Part shown: one piece after another, positions 10,059-22,727 of the stretch
How the letters are laid out: each line of letters begins with the position of its first letter
Position numbering within the stretch: position 1 is the first letter of the stretch
Assembly: GCA_037447655.1 (NCBI GenBank)
Contig: JBBHKE010002726.1
Location: 124,001 to 188,000, forward strand
Direction of reading: 5' to 3'
Length of the DNA: 64,000 nt
Source of the DNA: Zygnema cylindricum
Lineage: Eukaryota; Streptophyta; Zygnematophyceae; Zygnematales; Zygnemataceae
The notes under the pieces: model-generated
Told to the model about the DNA's origin: nothing
What the model saw: the letters and a program-made list of their open reading frames with translations, nothing else
The model's database searches: none
Translations under genes and position numbers: made by a program

Positions 10059-13000
10059 CCTCTGTGATACCCATTTAAAAAAAATAAATGGCTTCATATA
10101 CTGGGAAAGTATGATGACAAGAGCTCTATACGAGAAAAGGTTTTGGGGGATAGTGAGTGGACGAGTGGGGCGTCCATCAAGTCTTGGAATCCCTCCATGG
10201 TTTAGAGAAAGCAGATTCACAAGGAAAGCAAATCCATCTTCAAGGGAGGAGACAAAGGAAGATGAGGTGGTGGACATAGGAATGGAGAAGGAGACGACCA
10301 CACCAATAGCAACTGGTTCAGCATTCATGCCACCTATTCCATGGAACGAGGAGAATGATACTGATACCTAGGACTTCAACAATATGGTGGCAAAGCACTT
10401 CATCCTCCTCCATCTTACTCAAGGGCTTGCATGTCCTCATTTGCAGGTAGAAATGAAATCCAATCTTTGGATGGCTCTCATAGAGATGTACCGACGTGGT
10501 ACAATTCATCAACAAAAGTTGGCTGATTACAAAGTTAAGGAGTATGTATACAAAGGGGGGAAGATGTTGGATTTTTGCAATGAGCTTGCTACACTTTTCA
10601 TGGAGCTAAAGAGTGCTGGAAAAGATTTTAGTGAAAAAGAAAATGTTAACTGTTTACTGATGAAGTTACCCGATGAGTTGGAGAACATAGTCAACCGTGT
10701 GCAGGACTTGCCGGACTCAAGGTGGATATGGAACTTTATGGTAGGAATGATTCTTGTTCGGTAGAATACGATTGAGATCTGAAGGGTAGGAAAGAGTGGG
10801 CAAGCCTTGGCAGCTATGACCGATTGGAGGAACAAGGATTCCTAGAGACCGGTCGGAAATTACGAAGGGGGGGAGAAGAAAAATCAGATCGACGAGTTCG
10901 GACCAAGGGCTCCCAAGGGTTTATGTCATTTCTTTAAGAAACAAGGGCACTATATGGCGGAGTGCACTAAGCTAATCGAGCTTTGGTTAAAAGAGGGGCA
11001 GACTGGTGGAAATCCGATAGGTAAGAAAAAGGCTCTTGTGATAGAGGTACATGAAGTGGAATCCGAAGACGAGGACGATGAGCTCCTATTGGATGAGGAG
11101 TTGGAAGCGATAAACGAGGTAAAAAATCCACAAAAGAAGAAATATAGTTTCGGTGGATTGAAAGGTGAAGCAGGCTAGATTGTAGATTCAGGTGCCTCCA
11201 TGCACATGTGTAAGGATAAACACATGTTCACTAAGATAAAAAAGATTCCCACCGTAGAGATAGAGTACGGGGATGGGAGGATAGTCACAACTTCTGTTGT
11301 AGGATCGGTGGATCTGAAAGTGTTAGTAGAAGGAAAGACATCCATAGTTACATTCTCCGATGTATTGTTAATTCCGGAGCTGAAAAAAAACCTCATCTCT
11401 ACGTCTGTATTAGATGATAAGGGTTTTGATACTAGCACTAGGAAAGGAGTCTTTACTTCTAGTTTTGAGAAAGAAGTTTATTTTACCGCTGAAAAAGGTA
11501 GCCAAGGGATGTTTAGGCTAATTTCAAGCAATGAAAAGAAGAAACTTTATTATGCTGGTGTTCATGATATAATGTTGTGGCATAAGAGGCTTGGGTATGT
11601 GAATCTAGATAAGTTAAGAGAGATGAAAAACATGGGAGTGGTGGAAGGGATTCAGTTCGGTGAAAGTGAGAATCTAAGTGATTGTAGTGGATGTGTTCAA
11701 GGTAAAGCACACAGATTACCCTTTCCCAAAACAACCACTTATAAGGGAGAAAACATTCTAGATTTAGTACACACAGATATTTGGGGACCGGCCAAAGTGC
11801 CCTCACCGAGGGGGAAGAGATTTATGATGACTATCAGTGATGATTGGTCTCGGTATTCTAGGGTGTATTTTTTGAAAAACTAGTAAGAAGCTCAGTATTG
11901 TTTTAGACAATATAAAGCATGGAGCGAAAAACTCCATGAAATTCTAATCAAGAGAGTAAGGAGTGACAATGGTGGAGAGTATACTTCTAACCAGTTTGAG
12001 GATTTTCTGAGGGAAGATGGAGTCCAACACCTAAAGATAGTTCCAGAAAACCCGGAACAAAATGGGGTAGCTGAAAGATTTAATAGGACACTAAGCGATA
12101 GTGCTAGAAGTATGTTGTCGAATAAGAAGATAGGAAAAAGATTTTGGGTAGAAGGAATGAACTGTGCTAATTACCTCAAAAATAGAGTTCTTACTTCAAC
12201 TTAAAAGGTCAAACACCTTATGAGAGATGGACCGGCCAGAAACCAAATATATCTCACTTAAAGGTTTTTGGCAGTCAAGAATTCAGTCTAGATACAGATC
12301 GGTCTAATTGGAAGCTAGATCCTAAAGGAAAATCGGGATACTTATTAGGATATGATGAGGATGTTAAAGGATATAGAGTTTATGATCTAAAAAGGGAAAA
12401 TATAATCTTAGTAAAGCATCTAGTTGTTATGGATGAAGGAAAGTATGTGGATCCCTTCAAGTATACAAAGTCAGTAAAAATCAGATTTGAGTCAAAAAAT
12501 TCCGATGACTTTGAGCTTCCTAATTATCCAGGTTTAAGAGAAGATGACATTCTTGCAGGCACAAATAAATCCGTAAAGGACTCGGCTGCGGAAACTCCAG
12601 TGATAACTCTACCCGAAGCGGAACACGTGGTGGAAATTGATTCTGAAACAAAGGATAGTGGAGAAGTCGAGATTGTTCAAAAAAACCCCCGATAACCATC
12701 TATTTTGGCCACAGATTTTGACGGGGGGAGGAGAAGTAGCAAAAGATTGCAAGAAAAATAGGTTAATAACAAGGTAATAAAACTATCTCATCAAGATGAA
12801 CCTCAGACTTATGGAGAGGCGATAACCTGTCTAGAAAGGAACCGGCGGAAGACAACGATCAATGATTAGATGGCCTCAATTATGGCAGCCGATACTTAGG
12901 AGCTGGTGGATTGTCCGCCTTACCGAAAACCAATCGGTTGTATGTGGGTTTTCAAATTAAAACTGAACCTTGATAACACCATTGAGCGTTACAAAGCCCG

Positions 13001-14380
13001 ATTAGGGGCAAAAGGATTTACACAGAAAGAAGGAATCGACTACGAGGAAAACTTTGCCCCGATCGTCAGATTTCTCTTCGTTTGCATACTTCTCAGTCAG
13101 GCAGCAGCGGAAGACATGGAGGTGCACTAGATGGACATCAAGACAACCTTTTTGCATGGAGAATTGGAAGAGGAGATCTTCATGCGACAACCTGAAGGAT
13201 TTGTGGAGGAAGGAGAGGAGAGTAAGGTATGCCAGCTGATTAAATCTCTTTATGGTTTGAAATAAGCGCTCGACAGTGGAATAAGAAGCTTGATGAGTTT
13301 CTTACCAGTCAAGGATATATCCGGATAAACTCAGATCACTCAATCTATGTTTTTGAAGATGAGGAAGGTGTTATATTTATTGCAATTTATGTTGATGATT
13401 TGCTTGTTTTAAGTAAGTCAATGGTAAAAATTAATAAACTGAAAACAAATCTTACGGGGAGATTTGAAATAAAAGATATGGGTTAAGCAAAATATGTTTT
13501 GGGAATTCAAGTAGAAAGAGACCGAGAAAGAAATATTATAAGATTGACTCAAAAAGAAGCAATAGGGAACATGATGAAAAAATTTAGATGGATAAAGCTA
13601 ATACTTATACGACTCCAATGGAGTTCAAGAAGGGAAGTGAGGGGAGTGAGGAAGAAAGAGTCATAGTCTTAGATGAGGAATTAAGTCTTGAAGAACAGAA
13701 GTTCATGCAATTTATTTCTTAAAGGCAAGTAGTGGGAAGCCTAATATTTTTTATGAATTGTACCCAACCGGATTTAGTTGCAGCTGTAGGAGTGCTGAGT
13801 AGAAGTTTAATGCTCCAACTAAGAAGGATTGGGAGGCAGCTAAGAGAGTCCTTAGATATTTGATAGGAACTAGGGATCTATGGTTACATGTGGGTGGGGA
13901 GAATACTGACATCACTACTTGGAGTGATGCCAGTTATGGTGATGCTTCGATGAGGAGATGTATTTCTAGATATGCATTATATGTGGGTGATGGGGCTTGC
14001 TGTTGGAGTAGCAAACAACAAAAGGTTATTGCTTAGTCCACCATAGAGGCTGAGTATATGGCTTCTTGCTCTGTTGTTAAAGAATTGATGTGGGTCAAGT
14101 CTTTGCTTGGTGAGCTTGGTCACCTTAAGAGTGGTGTGCAAATTTTTTTTTGTGATAATCAAACAGCAATAGCTATTTTTGCCAATCCTAAACATCATTT
14201 TAAAGCCAAACACATGGACATTAGACTCAACTTTGTTAGAGAGAAAGTAGAAAAAAAAATAATCAGTTTAGAGTACCGACCAGATAGCGAGATGGTAGCA
14301 GATATGATGACCAAACCTTTGCCTTCCCCCAAGCTAATTTTCTACAGGGAAAAGTGTGGTTGAAATAAAAGATTGACTAG
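10045..14380 (+). pseudogene. A2 gag-pol remnant
   Basis: Pieces of one copia polyprotein lie in order. Gag pieces (in 9829-10371 and 10384-10764) are followed by a knuckle-like CHFFKKQGHYMAEC, whose second Cys is Phe. Protease reads IVDSGASMHMC, keeping the active-site triplet but preceded by a TAG near 11176. Integrase (11200-11883) has WHKRLGYVN and HTDIWGP and then a TAG. A connector piece lies at 12429-12695, RT pieces from 12906, IYVDDLLVLSK near 13390, and RNase H ends near 14363. Many stops are CAG to TAG or TGG to TAG changes, as expected after cytosine deamination in a silenced element. It encodes no functional product. Confidence 0.9.
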
Positions 14381-14393
14381 AAAATAAGGGGAG

Positions 14394-15457
14394 TGTAGAA
14401 ATCGATGGTTCTTTTTGTGTTTTCTAGGTCTAAATTAAAATATAGAAAGAAGCTGAGGCAGTTTGTCTCTAACTTCTCTCTCCAACTCCCACACTTGTTG
14501 CAGTCACTGAGAAGTTGGATAGGAAGCTAGAGCCATGGCTACCTAGGTTATCCAGAGGTTTACGGGAAATAGATTAGTTGATTCACGGATAGGTAGTTTA
14601 TTTACTAAAAAGGGATGATGTCGGATCTTGGATTTGATCTTGGTACCTGTCGTCCATAGATCGTCGGTAGCCAATAGACTTATCCATTAAGTTTAGGACT
14701 AGTGTTAGATGCTCTAGGGTTTGATATATATTTAACTGTTACCACGTAGGATAATTCATTTAACGAAATTGATTTTGGAATTCATAAATCCAGTTGTGTA
14801 AAGTACGGATTACGGTATGGATAAAAATTGAGTACCGCACATTTGTTTCTTTAACAAAACAAATACCGCGCAAGCATTTATGACGGCTATGATTGAAATC
14901 TACATTCAATCGGACGACCGGGGAGAAAGCCGAGATCGCGGAAGAGAATCTCTGCGGTTTGTGGTCATCGCCACATCGGATGACACGCGGCACGATTACG
15001 TTGGATCGCGTCATCTCCGAGGATTATGGGACCGAATCCAAATATGACATGTGTCGACATTTAGGCCATTTTGTACAATTTCCGTACTTAAAGTACACCG
15101 GTAGTTGTACTTTGGTGTACGGAAGTGTAATATGATTGGTGTTGTACATCAGTATATTTAGTTTTAGAGAGAGATAGGACTTAGAAAAATTTGGTAGATA
15201 GGACCCTTTCTCCCAAAGAGTTTCTATACAAAAGGTCAACTTTGACCCTTTATAACTTACTGTTCAGGAGAGCAAATTCAGAGATTCTTTTTGTTATCGA
15301 CTCAAGGGAGTCTTGCCTTCACATGGTTGAAGGTGGTGAGAGTTTTTGTGTGCCAAGGTGGAAGTTATTTTGGCTGAAACACAAAGGGGTCTGGGTTATC
15401 CTAGAGGCTTCTTGCAAAATGTCCATTATGAGGACCTATGGAGGTCTCAGAGTTGCA
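14394..15457 (+). repeat. A2 3' LTR
   Basis: It starts TGTAGAAATCGATGG after the purine tract AAAATAAGGGGAG and ends ...CAGAGTTGCA. It is the partner of 9111-10044. Confidence 0.9.
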
Positions 15458-15462
15458 TGGAG

Positions 15463-18165
15463 GGTAATCTCGGGTTTCTCCAAACAACTTCACCTTCTCC
15501 CCTATCCGTGGAGTCCATCTTCGGTCGTTCATCGTCCATTTCCGATCTTTCCTCGTTATCTTCATCGGTTTACATCGGAAGTTGTGACTCCGAGAGAAGG
15601 TCACTCTCAGTTAGATTTTTCTCCTCCTCTGCAAGGTAAGGCTGAACCGGAGTTCGGATAGTAGAATCTGAATTTAACTCACTTTCGAATTCAATTCAAA
15701 TTCTTACCGGTTTTGTACACTTAAAGGGATCTATGGATATTCCTTCATCCATAACTACCAAGTGTTTTACTAGAATTATGTCTTCTCTACCGAGATCATA
15801 AACTCTATACCCTTTTACGTTCTCATCATACCCAAGTAAGTATCCCGGCTTTCCTCTAGCATCTAACTTCCAATCAGATTTTTCTGTGTTTAAACTAAAC
15901 ACTTGACTTCCAAACACCTTTAAGTGTGATATGTTAGGTTTTCTTCCGGTCCATCTTTCATAAGGTGTTTGACCTTTAACAGCTGAGGTAAGGACTCTAT
16001 TTTTGAGAAAGTTAGCACAATTCATAGCTTCTGCCCAAAAAGTGTTCCTTATCTTTTTATCCGTCAACATACTATGGGCATTATCACTTAATGTCCGATT
16101 AAGTCTCTCGGCTACACCATTTTGCTCTGGGGGATCTTTGGGACAGTCTTTTGGTGTTGAACCCCTTCCTCTTTGAAGTAATCCTCAAACTCATTAGAAG
16201 TGAATTCCCCCCCATTATCACTTCTTACTCTCTTTATAGGTGTCTCATCAAGTTTTTCACTCCATGATTTATATTCATTTAAATAAGCCGAAGCCTCAGA
16301 TTTGTTTTTGAAGAAATATACTCTAGAGTATCTAGACCAATCATCAGTGATAGTAAGCATAAATCTTTTCCCTCTAACTAATAGCACTTTAGCCGGTCCC
16401 CATATGTCAGTGTGAACGAAATATAAAACCTTTTCACCCTTATATGTTGCGGTTTTTGGAAAAGGCAACCAGTGAGCTTTTCCTTGAGCACACCCACTAC
16501 AATCATCCAAAGTCTCATCATCTCCAAAATGTATGCCCTAAACTACACCCATTTTCTTCATATCTTTTAATCTATCTAGATGCACATGTCCCTATCTTTT
16601 ATGCCACATCATCAAATCCCTTACACCAACATAGTAAACTCCCGTCTTTCCATTACTCAAATTCAGCCTAAACATTCCTTGGCTACCCTTTTCAACTGTG
16701 AAGTACACTTCATTCTCATACCTAGCAACAAAGACTCCTTTCTTAGTACTAGTCTCAAAACCCTTATCATCTAAGACCGACGTAGAGATAAGATTATTGT
16801 TCAACTCTGGGATAAAAAGAAAATTTGAGAAAGTGACTATGGATGCCTTTCTATCAACCAAGACTCTCAGATCCACAGATCCCACTAAATTAGTGGTGAC
16901 TATTCTCCCATCCCCATCCCCATACTCTATCTCTACAGTAGGGATCTTTCTCATTTTGGTAAGCAATGAATTTTCTCTACACATATGCATAGAGGCTCCT
17001 AAATCAATAATCCATCCTTCTTCAGGAGCTTCTCTTACTCCACCGAAAGCACACTTTTGCCTCCTTGGAATCTCCGGCTCACGTTTCACCTCCAGCTCCT
17101 CGTTGAGGAGAAGTTCTCCATCGTCCTCATCGGAGTCGTCTCCGATGACTTGTGTTGCCACAAATGCCTTCTTTTTGTTTGCGGCTGGTTTTCCGACATG
17201 TTCCTCCTTCAATCTCAACTTTGATAGTCTAGTACACTCTGCCATGTAATGTCACGGCTTCTTACAAAAGTGCCAAAGCCCCTTCGGAGGCCTCGATCCA
17301 GATCCTTCCGATTGATTTCCTCTTCCCCCTCCACCAAAGTTTCCATAAGGTTTCTTGGAATCCTTATCTCCCCAATTAGTTCTAGCAGCCAATGCCTGAA
17401 CACTCTTTCCTCCTCTACGAATCTCAATTGTGTTTTCTCGGACCAAAATCATTCCCACAACGGAGTTCCAATTCCATCGATGATCTGGCAAGTCCTAAAC
17501 CCTGTTAACAATGTTTTCATAATCATCTGGGAGTTTCATCAACAAAGTATGCACCTTCTCTTTCTCAGTCTCCCTTTTCCATGCACTCTCTAACTCTATA
17601 AATAACCCGGCCAAGTCATTACAAAAAAATAACATCTTTCCCCCTTTGTACCCATAAGCCTGTACCTTTTGATCCGCCAGCTTCTGCTGCTGAATTGTAC
17701 CACTATTGTAAATGTTGACAAGTGCCTCCCACAACTCGTCCGCCCTATCCACATGAAGATGAGGTGTAGCCACTGCCTGGGTGAGACGCCCGAGAATAAA
17801 ATGAGTCGCCACGGTATTGTTGAAATCCTTGATTTTACTATCATTAGCCTCGGTTTTTCTAAACACCTGCTGCCAAAACCGATCGAGTAGGCATCGATGT
17901 AAGTTTTTCCTTCCTCTTCTCCTTCCCTATGTCCGACACGATGCTCTCCAACATCCTATTCCGCCTTTGCCCCCGCAGATCCTCCAAACCTTGGTGGAAC
18001 TCCCAATTTTACGGATGGCCGACGCACACGACCACTCTCAATGCCCCATAGCCGTTTTTCAACTAGTGCACCCCTTATCATGGTTTCCCAATAAATGAAC
18101 CCTGTTCCATTAAAAATGGGCACCCTAGACAATGGGCCCATAACCTGTAATTTTGTGACCTCCAT
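15463..18165 (-). pseudogene. F gag, protease, integrase and connector remnant
   Basis: Gag opens at 18165 inside the LTR, reads through the primer site as LQVMGPLSRVPIFNG, and continues with a frameshift through 17495-17866 to a zinc knuckle near 17255 that contains an in-frame TGA. Protease (16592-17245) reads WIIDLGASMHMC, with Leu where Ser or Thr is normal. Integrase has the MWHKR and CSGC zinc ligands, HTDIWGPAKV and SDNGGEFTS, so the first two catalytic Asp are present, and a frameshift follows at QSKMV. The integrase tail and connector (15696-16070) are followed by WRNPRLPS, where A2 cuts in. It is closely related to the A and C families. Confidence 0.9.
18131..18145 (-). other. Primer-binding site of F
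   Basis: In plus orientation this reads AATGGGCCCATAACC, of which 13 bases (TGGGCCCATAACC) equal the anticodon arm of plant initiator tRNA-Met. It adjoins the LTR end at 18146. Confidence 0.8.
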
Positions 18166-18456
18166 TGGTACACAGAATGTCTAGCTTATGTGAAGCCTCT
18201 AGGATATTATTTGCACTTTTGACTTTGACAATGAATAAGTCCCACCCTGGGACGGAAAATCTCTGACCAACTATACCATTGTGTAGCCTGGACTCCCCTA
18301 AGTCCGCAGCGAAAAGAATCACTGAATTTGCTCCCCTGAGCATTAAGTTATGGCTAACCAAAGTTGGTCCACAAATAAAAGTGCACTCTGGGAGAGAGGC
18401 TGGAAAATCAAAAATATTCTAAGTCGTAAGCTACCTCTCTAAGCCTACTACTAAGG
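18146..18456 (-). repeat. F 5' LTR, inner part
   Basis: This is the end of the LTR next to the primer site (TGTAATTTTGTGACC in plus orientation). It holds four hairpins at 18329-18342, 18290-18305, 18271-18286 and 18239-18253 that correspond in order to those of family A. It breaks at 18456, where TAAGG is followed by A4. Confidence 0.86.
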
Positions 18457-19504
18457 TGAAACTCTGTGACCTCCATAAGTCCTCAAAGTGGACAGCTTCC
18501 AAGAAGCCTCTAGGATAACCCTGACCCCTTTGTGTTTCAGCTAAAATAAATGCCACCCTGGCAAATAAAAACTCAGGCCAACTTCACCCTTGTGAAGAGA
18601 AGACTTCCCTGAGTCGATAGCAAAAAGAATTTCTGAATTTTCTCCCCTAAGCAGAAAGTTATAGAGGGTCAAAGTTGATTTTTTGTACAAAAGCTCTCAG
18701 AGAGAGAGGGTCCTATCGTCTAATTTTTCTAAGTCCTATCTCTCTCACAGACTCTATCTACTGATGTACGGAGCCAATCAGATTTCAGGTTCGTACACAA
18801 AAGTACAGCTGCCGGTGTACTTTATGTACGGCCATTGTACGACATGGCCTAAATGTCGACACGTGGTATGTCCGGATTCGCTCCCTTAATCCTCGGAGAT
18901 GCCGCGATCCAATGTCATTCCGCCACGTGTCATCCGATGTGGCGATGACCACAAACCACCGAAATCCTCTTCCGCGATCTCGGCGTTAATTCCGGCCGTC
19001 CGATTAAATTCACATTTCGTAATAAATACATGCGCGGTATTCGTTTCACTAAAGAGATAAATGCGCGGTATTGGTTTCTTATCCGTACCGGAATCCGTAC
19101 TTTTACATTTAATGGATATATGTCTCCTCTAATCAGTTATAGTTAAATGAACTTTTCTACGTATAAATGTTTAAATAATTATCAAACCCTATAGTACGTA
19201 ACACTACTTCTAGACTTAACGGCTAAGGCTACCGGCTACCGGCTGTCAGCTGGCCGGTAGGTACCAGGATCAAATTATGTGGCCGGCACATATCTTTTAG
19301 TAAATTAAACCCCTAACTAAAATATATTTTCCCGTAAACCTCTGGATAGCCTAGGTAGCCATGGCTCTAGCTCCCTCTCCAATTTCTCAGTGACTGCGAC
19401 AAGTTTGAGAGTTTGGAGAGAGAAGTTAGAGGTAGACTGCCTCGGCTTCTTTCTTATTTCTATTCAAACCTAGAAAATACTTTAAAAGACCATTAATTTC
19501 TACA
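18457..19504 (-). repeat. A4 3' LTR
   Basis: In plus orientation it runs from TGAAACTCTGTGACC to ...AATTTCTACA and is followed by CTCCCCTTATTTT, the complement of the purine tract. The GTAC cluster lies around 18760-18835 next to a CCAAT box. Confidence 0.92.
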
Positions 19505-22500
19505 CTCCCCTTATTTTCAAGTCAATCTTTAATTTCAGACCACACTTTTCCCTGCAAAAAAATAGCTTAGGGGAAGGCACAGGTTTGGTCATCATATCTG
19601 CTACCATCTCACTATCTGGTCGGTACTCTAAGCTGATTATTTTTTTTTCTACTTTCTCTCTAACAAAGCTGAGTTTAATGTCCATGTGTTTAGCTTAAAA
19701 ATGATGTATAGGATTGGCACAAATAGCGATTGCTGCCTGATTATCACAAAAAAATTTCTGCACACCACTCTTAAAGTGACTAAGCTCACCAAGCAAAGAC
19801 TTGACCCACATCAATTCTTTTACAGCAAAGCAAGAGGCCATATACTTAGCCTCCATGGTGGACTGAGCAATAATTTTTTGTTGTTTGCTACTCCAACAGC
19901 AAGCCCCATCACCCACATATAATACATATCCAGAAGTGCATCTCCTCATCGGAGCATCACCATAACTGGTATCACTCCAAGTAGTGATGTCAGTATTCTC
20001 CCCACCCAAATGCAACCATAGATCCGTAGTTCCTATCAAATATCTAAGGACTCTCTTAGCTGCCTCCCAATCCCTCTTAGTGGGAGCATTTAGACTTCTA
20101 CTCAGCACTCCTACAGCTGCAGCTAAATCCGGCCGGGTACAATTCATAAAATATAAAAGTTCCCACTACTTGCCTGTAAGGAATAGTCTGCATGAACTTC
20201 TGTTCTTCAGGAGATAATTCCTCCTCTAAGACTATGACTCCTTCTTCCTCACTCCCCTCACTTCCCTTCTTCAACTCCATTGGAATTGTACAACTATTAG
20301 CTTTATCCATTTGAAATTTTTCAAGCATGTTCCCTATTGCTTCCTTTAGAGTCAATCTTATAATTTTTCTTTTTCGGTCTCTCTCTATTTCAATTCCCAA
20401 AATATATTTTGCTTCCCCCATATCCTTCATTTCAAATCTCCCATTAAGATCGGTTTTCAATTTATTAATTTTTTCCATTGATTTACTTAAGGGTTGAGCA
20501 AATCATCAACATAAATTGCAATAAATATAAAACCTTCCTCATCTTCGAAAACATAGATTGAGTGGTCTGAGCTGATCTGGATATATCTCAGACCGGTAAG
20601 AAACTCATCAAGCTTGTTATTCCACTGTCAAGGCGCCTGTTTCAAACCATATAGAGATTTAATCAGTCGGCATACCTTACTCTCCTCTCCTTCCTCCACA
20701 AACCCTTCGGATTGTCGCATGAAGATCTCCTCTTCCAATTCTCCATGCAAAAAGGTTGTCTTGATGTCCATCTGGTGCACTTCCATGTCTTCCGCTGCTG
20801 CCAGGCTCAGAAGTATGCGAACGGAGGGAAATTTGACCACCGGGGCAAATGTTTCCTCGTAGTCAATTCCCTCTTTTTGTGTAAACCCCTTTGCCACTAA
20901 TCGGGCCTTGTAGCGCTCGATTGTGTTATCTGGGTTCAGTTTTAATTTGAAAACCCACTTACAACCGATTGGTTTTCGGTTAGGTGGACAATCCACCAGC
21001 TCCCAAGTATCGGCTGCCATAATTGAGGCCATCTCCTCATTGATGGCTGTCTTCCACCGGTTTCTTTGTGGACAAGTCATCGCCTCTCCATAAGTTTGAG
21101 GTTCATCTTGATGAGATAGTTTAGTTACCTTCTTATTAACCTGTTTTTCTTGTAGTCTTTTGCTACTTCTCCTTCCCCCCTCAAAATCTGAGGCCGGAAT
21201 AGATGGTTCTCGTGGATTCTTTCGAACAAACTCGGCTTCTCCCCTATCCTTTGATTCCGAATCAATTTCCACCACGTCTTCCGCCTCACGTAGAGTTAAT
21301 ACTGGAGTTTCCACAGCCGAGTCCTTTTCGGTCTGATTTGTATCTGCAAGAATGTCATCTTCTCTAAAACCTGGATAGTTAGGGAGCTCAAATTCATCGG
21401 AATTTTCTGACTCAAATCTGATTTTTACTGACTTTGTATATTTGAAGGGATCCACAAACTTTCCTTTATCCATAACTACTAGATGCTTTACTAAGATTAT
21501 ATCTTCTCTTTTTAGATCATAAACTCTATATCCTTTAACATCCTCATCATATCCTAATAAGTATCCCGGTTTTCCTTTAGGATCTAGCTTCCAATTAGAC
21601 CGATCTGTATTTCTAGACTGAATACTTGACTGCCGAAAACCTTTAAATGAGATAAGTCTGGTTTCCGGCCTGTTTATCTCTCATAAGGTGTTGATCTTTT
21701 ATAGCTGAAGTAATAACTCTATTTTTGAGGTAATTAGCACAGTTCATTGCTTCTGCCCAAAACCTTTTTCCTATCTTCTTATCTGACAACATACTTCTAG
21801 CACTATCACTTAGTGTTCTATTTAACCTTTCAGCTACCCCATTCTGTTCCGGGTTTTCTGGAACTGTCTTTTGGTGTTGGACCCCATCTTCCCTCAGAAA
21901 ATCCTCAAACTGGTTAGAAGTATACTCTCCACCATTATCACTCCTTATTCTCTTGATTGGAGTTTCATGAAGTTTTTCGCTCCATGCTTTATATTGTCTA
22001 AAACAATCGTGAGCTTGGAACTTGTTTTTCAAAAAATACACTCGGGAATACCGAGACCAATCATAAGTGATAATGATCATAAATCTCTTCCCCCCCGGTG
22101 AGGGCACTTTAGCTGGTCCCCAAATATCTGTGTGTACTAGATCTAGAGTTTTTTTCTCCTTTATAGGTGGCTGTTTTAGGAAAGGGTAATTTGTGTGTTT
22201 TACCTTGAGCACATCCACTACAATCTCTTATATTATCATTCTCACTAAACTTAATCCCTTCCACCACTCCCATCTTTTTCATCTCTCTTAACTTGTCTAG
22301 ATTCACATGCCTAAGCCTCTTATGCCACATCATAATATCATGAACACCAGGATAATAAAGTTTCTTCTTTTCATTACTTAAAACCAGCCTAAACATCCCA
22401 TGGCTACCTTTCTCAACAATGAAATAGACATCCTCCTCAAAACTAGCAGTAAAGACTCCTTCCCTAGTACTAGTAAAAAAACCCTTATCATCTAATACGG

Positions 22501-22726
22501 ATGTAGAGATTAGGTTTTTGTTCATCTCCGGAATAAACAATACATCGGAGAATGTTACTATGGATGTCTTTCCTTCTACTAACACTTTCAAATCTACCGA
22601 TCCTACAAGAGTAGTGGTGACTATCCTCCCATCCCCGTACTCTGTCTCTACGGTGGGAATATTTTTTTTTCTTAGTGAACAGGTGCCTATCCTTACACAT
22701 GTGCATGGAGGCACCTGAATCTACAA
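19505..22726 (-). pseudogene. A4 pol remnant (protease to RNase H)
   Basis: On the minus strand the frames 22109-22714, 21643-22218, 20628-21473, 20098-20478, 19695-20147 and 19500-19685 make up pol in order. The protease motif is split by a stop between 22714 and 22728. Integrase keeps CSGCAQGKTH, HTDIWGPAKVPS, SDNGGEYTSNQF and NGVAERLNRT, so its catalytic D-D-E residues are all present across a frameshift. The 281-residue frame holds the connector and the first half of RT (WVFKLKLNPDNTIERYKARLVAKGFTQ, given here only as a landmark, then MDIKTTFLHG). RNase H keeps SSKQQKIIAQSTMEAKYMAS. At least four frameshifts or stops make it non-functional. Confidence 0.92.
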
Positions 22727-22727
22727 T

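Larger units (their letters stand above)
9111..15457 (+). mobile_element. Copia A2 (5' LTR split by E)
   Basis: An A-family copia element of a slightly different subgroup from A1, A3 and A4. Its partial 5' LTR (9111-10044) and its 3' LTR (14394-15457) match each other more closely than they match the other A copies, for instance in the stretch after CCATGGCTACCTAGG. After 15457 the sequence passes directly into pol of element F on the minus strand, at the end of the NPRLPS motif. A2 is therefore an insertion in F; TGGAG at 15458-15462 is the expected target duplication, with its partner outside the window. Confidence 0.9.

Noticed and set aside
18131-18145. Fragment of an initiator tRNA gene
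   Set aside because: Only the anticodon-arm bases are present, always directly beside an LTR end; there is no D arm, T arm or acceptor stem.
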